Below, one piece after another: positions 59,688 through 64,000 of a stretch of DNA of 64,000 bases. Numbering within the stretch: position 1 is the first letter of the stretch; each line of letters starts with the position of its first letter. The notes beneath the pieces are model-generated. The model was given only the letters and a program-made list of their open reading frames with translations. It was not told the DNA's origin and did no database searches. The stretch comes from Antilocapra americana (taxonomy: Eukaryota; Chordata; Mammalia; Artiodactyla; Antilocapridae), in contig ML664159.1 of the NCBI GenBank assembly GCA_007570785.1, forward strand, positions 4,683,987 through 4,747,986, read 5' to 3'. The position numbers and the translations under genes were made by a program.

Positions 59688-59912
59688 TGTGTGTGCTCGG
59701 TCGCTTCAGTCATGTTTGACTCTTTGTGACCCCATGGACCATAGCCCATCAGGCTCCTCTGTCCATGGGGATTCTCCAGGCAAGAATACTGGAGTGGGTT
59801 GCCATGTCCTTCTCCAGGGGATCTTCCTGATCCAGGGATCGAACCTGCGTCTCTTATGTCTCCTGCATTGGCAGGTGGGGTGTTCACCATCAGCACCACC
59901 TGGGAAGCCCTT
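59688..59912 (-). mobile_element. Bov-tA SINE
   Basis: GTGTGCTCGGTCGCTTCAGT to AGCACCACCTGGGAAGCCC, antisense, nearly full length. Confidence 0.92.
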
Positions 59913-60645
59913 ACTCAGTCTGGAGGGACAGCTGTTTAGGTGAGAAGTTGACCATCCTTAGTCAAGGCATCAAGTAAGAGAAACACACAATGTTTGGACC
60001 AGTGCATCATTGAGGCTGCTATCATGGAGAAAGGAAGGAGCAAAATGCAGACTATAATGGGTTAATTCACTTGCCAAAATCCGGGAAGATGTTGAGCACC
60101 TCCTTCTTGAAGCCGCTTTTCTAGCCTCTGAAATCCCCTGACTTTTCTCCTGTCTCTCTGGAACTCCTAGCTTCCTCCATTCTTTGGGAAGCAGCATTGA
60201 AGGGCTGTGTAGCTGTTCACAGCAAAACCAGAAAGACCTAGAATAGAAGAGAAGCAGGCTGGGGTTTTATAGAAGAGAATTTGGGGGACAGTTTTCACAA
60301 TGAATGAAATTCTCAGAAGAGACATCCTCACTTCTAGAAAGTGTGTCATGCGTTTTCTCCTCTTTGTTGCCATTTCTTCAAGACCTTTCAAAAAGATTGA
60401 TATGATTAGGGTTGAAATTTGTTTCACTGTTGGACTCAGTGGGGATAAGGGCCTTGTGGAAATAATGAAGTGATAATCCTGAATGGGTTAGACAGGTCCC
60501 AGGGCTTCAGCCCAGAGTTCTTCCCATTGTGAGTCTCCAAGAGCCTGGGCCTGTTTCTGGCTCCCTGCTAAACAGGAGCCTTGGGTAATTACCCATGGAG
60601 CAATGACCTCTGAGTACCATGATGAATATCTTTCCATGGGAATCA

Positions 60646-61438
60646 TTTCAGTTGCTCAGTTGTGTCCGACTCTTTGTGACCCCGTGGACGCACACCAGGC
60701 TTCCCTGTCCATCTCTAATTCCTGGAGCTTGCCCAAACTTATGTCCATCAAGTCGATGATGCTATCCAACCATCTCATCCTCTGTCTTCTGCTTCTCCTC
60801 CTGCCTTCAATCTTTCCCAGCATCAGGGTCTTTTCCAATGAGTCAGTTCTCACATCAGCTGGCCAAAGTATTGGAGTTTCAGCTTGATTCAGTTTCAGTT
60901 TCAGAACTGAAACTTCATTTCAGTTTCAATGAACACCCAGGACTGATCTCCTTTAGGATGGACTGGTTGGATCTCCTTGCAGTCCAAGGGACTCTCAAGA
61001 GTCTTCTCCAACACCACAGTTCAAAAGTATCAATTCTTCGGCGCTCAGCTTTCTTTATAGTCCAACTCTCACATCCATACATGACTACTGGAAAAACCAT
61101 AGCTTTGACTAGACAAACCTTTGTCGGCAAAGTAATGTCTCTGCTTTTTAATATGCTGTCTAGGTTGGTCATAGCTTTTCTCCCAAAGAGCAAATGTCTT
61201 TTAATTTCATGGCTACAGTCACCATCTTCAGTGATTTTGGAGCCAAAAAAATAGTCTGTCATTGTTTCCATTGTTTCCCCGTCTATTTGACATGAAGTGA
61301 TGGGACCAGATACCATCATCTTAGTTTTCTGAATGTTGAATTTTAAGCCAACTTTTTCACTCTCCTCTTTCACTTTCATCAAGAAACTCTTTAGTTCTTC
61401 TTCCATGAGAATAGAGAAGTCTATCATTTTCATGGTTT
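60646..61438 (-). mobile_element. BovB LINE, 3' part
   Basis: Minus-strand ORF end: KVEESEKVGL-type RT flank, then MVFPVVMYGCESWTIKKAE and WCWRRLLRVPWTARRSNQS. Open 60915-61433, broken below. 60880-60930 holds a substituted stretch of CAGTTTCA repeats. Confidence 0.92.
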
Positions 61439-61866
61439 GAAATAGTTACCACTACCCAGAGAAATGACGCAGCCAAGATGAAGAAAGGGCTCTTCTTTCT
61501 CTAACAAGTATCTTGAGATACATACATCAAGAGTTCAGAAAAGGGAAAAGTTATGAATAAATTTAAGTAACGATGAAATATTAGCTTTCAATTGTGGAGG
61601 AGTGGTTGTTGAAGTGAGAAAATAAGATCTCCCTTAAAAAAGATTTTGGGCCAAAGAAGTGAACATTTCTTATTTCGATTTTTGAATGCCACTCTTGTAT
61701 TCTGCATGTATTTAATCTATAAATTGATTTTAATATTTTACCTATATTTAGAGACCTTTCTTAGAGAAATGGAGCTACTTAGTGGAGTCTTATAAATGCT
61801 TTCAGACAGTAAATTTGTTTTTACAAGTTAATCTGAAAAACTGTGGATAAACACATGCATTTCTTT
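61439..61866. other. AT-rich intergenic, nothing recognised
   Basis: No feature apart from the left L1 target duplication at 61849-61866. 59913-60645 and 63322-63841 also show no gene. Confidence 0.5.
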
Positions 61867-63001
61867 CTTTTTTTTTTTTATATTTTTTCACCTTGGGTTT
61901 ACATATGCTTCCCCTCCAGAATCCCCCTCCCTTCTCCCTCCCCCCTTGCTGCATCAGCCCGAGCATCAATCCTGGGCTGGTGATTGATTAGACATATGAT
62001 AATTAACATGTTTCAATGCCCTTCTCCCATATCATCCCACCATTACCCTCATCCACAAAGTCCACGAGTCTATTCTATACATCTGCGTTCCTTTTGCTGT
62101 CTCGCATGTTGGGTTCTCGTTACCATCTTTCTAAATTCCATATATATGTGTTAGTATACTGTATTTTTGTTTTTCCTTCTGGCTTACTTCACTCTGGATA
62201 ATGGGCTCCAGTTTCGTCCATCTGAGTAGAACTGCTTCAAATGAATTATTTTTTTAATGCTGAGTAATATTCCATTGTGTATATGTACCACAGCTTTCTT
62301 ATCCATTCGTCAGTTGATGGGCATCTAGGTTGCTTCCATGTCCTGGCTATTGTAAACAATGCAGCGATGAACATTGGGGTACACGTGTCTCTTTCAATTC
62401 TGGTTTCCTCAGTGTGTATGCCCAGCAGTGGGATTGCTGGGTCATATGGCAGGTCTATTTCCAGTTTTTTAAGGAATCTCCACATTGTTCTCCATAGTGG
62501 CTGTACTAGTTTGCATTCCCACCAACAGTGTAAGAGAGTTCCCTTTTCTCCACATCCTCTCCAGGATTTATTGCTTGTAGATTTTTGGATTGCAGCCCTT
62601 CTGAGTGGTGTAAAGTGGTACCTCATTGTGGTTTTGATTTGCATTTCTCTGATAATGAGTGATGTTGAGCATCTTTTCATGTGTTTGTTAGCCATTTTTA
62701 TATCTTCTTTGGAGAAATGTCTGTTAAGTTCTTTGGCCCACTTTTTGATTGGGTAGTTTATTTTTCTAGAATGGAGCTGCAGGAGTTGCTTGTATATTTT
62801 TGAGATTAATTGTTTGTCCGTTGCTTCATTGGCTATTATTTTCTCCCATTCTGAAGGCTGTCTTTTCACCTTGCTTATAGTTTCCTTTATTGTGCAAAAG
62901 CTTTTAATTTTAATTAGGTCCCATTTGTTTATTCGTGTTTTTATTTCCAATATTCTGGGAGGTGGGTCATGGAGTATCCCGCTTTGGGTTATGGCAGAGA
63001 G
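61867..63001 (-). mobile_element. 5'-truncated L1 with 18-bp target duplication
   Basis: ORF2 C-terminal portion open for 255 codons on the minus strand (62246-63013), with L1 3' UTR and poly-A. Flanked by a perfect duplication AAACACATGCATTTCTTT at 61849-61866 and 63002-63019. Close in sequence to the copies at 23663 and 40878. Confidence 0.93.
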
Positions 63002-63208
63002 AAACACATGCATTTCTTTAGAATTTTTATTTTTAATACAATTTTAAAAGGTTACGCTCCATTAAGAGTTACCACAAAATGCTGGCTGTGTTCCCCGTGT
63101 GGTAGAGTAAATCCTTGAGCCTGTCTTACACCCAGTAGTTTGTCCCTCCCGCTGTCTACCCCTATGATGCCCCTCCCACAGTGGTGTGCAAAACAGTATG
63201 GAGGTTTG

Positions 63209-63321
63209 GGAACTCCCCTGGTGGTCCAGTAAAGACTCTGTGCTTCCACTGAAGGGGGCGGTGGTTTGATCCCTGGTTGGGGAACTAAGATGCCACATGC
63301 TGCATGGTGCAACCAAAAAAA
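63209..63321 (+). mobile_element. CHR SINE
   Basis: GGGAACTCCCCTGGTGGTCC, TTTGATCCCTGGTTGGGGAA, ends in AACCAAAAAAAGC. Confidence 0.9.
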
Positions 63322-63841
63322 GCTAATGTAATGTATGCTTTATTTAATGTATAAAGATTTCTTAATTTATAAAGATGAATTATAAATTTATTTTTCATAT
63401 GCACAACATGATTTTTCTTTCAGTAAGTTTTTAATGGAGTCCCATGGTACATTTAATTAAGTGGTGGATTACAGGAGTTAGTAATTTAGTTTGAATTACT
63501 TTTCCTGGGTTTCAAATCCGCTAGATGGTTTGTGTTATTTGGCCAATAAACCACTAGGTGGCAATGAAGACTGACAAACAGTTTATAATTTTTTCCCTCC
63601 AAATGAAAGCAGGAATTGGGATTGGTTTTAGGTCCAGGCCTAGTAATTGTGAATGGATATAATTCATTGAGGACGTACAGAAAATCCCACCAACTAAACC
63701 GCCTCCTACTAGTCTTTAATCTAAAGTTACTATGTTAGGTTCCCACAATAAAATGGTGTTTCTATCAGCTGAAAGCAGCCTTGCTGCGATTGATTTAAAA
63801 GATCTTGTGAGATAGGCATGGCCGGAATTGTCTCCCCCGTT

Positions 63842-64000
63842 TTCAGTTCGGTTCAGTTCAGTCGCTCAGTCATGTCTGACTGTTTGCAGCCCCATGCACT
63901 GCAACGCGCCAGGCTTCCCTGTCCATCATCTACTCCCAGAGCTTGCTCAAACGCATGTCCATCAAGTTGGTGATGGACATCCATCTCATCCTCTGTTGTC
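63842..64000 (-). mobile_element. BovB LINE 3' end, cut by window edge
   Basis: CGGTTCAGTTCAGTCGCTCA onward. Antisense BovB terminus running off the right edge. Confidence 0.9.

Noticed and set aside
1..64000. CRISPR arrays, operons, phage or plasmid systems
   Set aside because: Spliced genes, SINEs, LINEs and microsatellites show this is vertebrate nuclear DNA. Short repeats here are SINE copies or simple repeats, not spacer arrays.

Overview
The window is nuclear DNA from a ruminant, most likely a bovid. It is dense in BovB (RTE-type) LINE copies, tRNA-Glu-derived Bov-tA/Bov-A2 SINEs and CHR SINEs, with L1 copies of cetartiodactyl type. I cannot tell cattle, buffalo, sheep or goat apart from sequence alone. 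One gap of 10 N sits inside a (CA)n tract at 15011-15020.

Two protein-coding genes can be supported. (1) MFSD1, + strand, 15947 to about 47065. It starts in a CpG island at about 15490-16150 and is reconstructed here as 15 coding exons plus a probable 3'UTR exon. All introns are GT-AG, the phases agree throughout, and the result is 468 codons with no frameshift. MFSD1 is a 12-helix lysosomal transporter of the major facilitator superfamily. The N terminus carries an E-x-x-x-L-L sorting signal, and the leader/promoter holds three CLEAR/E-box motifs (TFEB/TFE3/MITF type) within 48 bp. (2) An intact 338-codon class A GPCR of the P2Y nucleotide-receptor family, - strand, 56202-57218, about 9 kb beyond the MFSD1 3' end. 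It is closest in motifs to P2Y2/P2Y4, and I cannot assign it to a named subtype. It is the most interesting gene here.

Layout: 1-15.4 kb is intergenic and made of old L1, a MaLR LTR, BovB, SINEs and a mariner MITE. 15.5-47.1 kb is MFSD1. Its intron 13 is mostly L1: a 4.4 kb L1 with a 5' inversion sits inside an older L1 fragment, and a second inverted L1 lies beside it. 47.1-56.2 kb is repeat-bearing intergenic DNA. 56.2-57.3 kb is the P2Y-like gene. 57.3-64 kb is intergenic with a Bov-tA SINE, two BovB copies (one cut by the window edge), a young L1 with perfect target-site duplications and a CHR SINE.

The two genes show no sign of acting in one pathway. They are neighbours with converging transcription. 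Most other open reading frames are translated LINE/SINE sequence.
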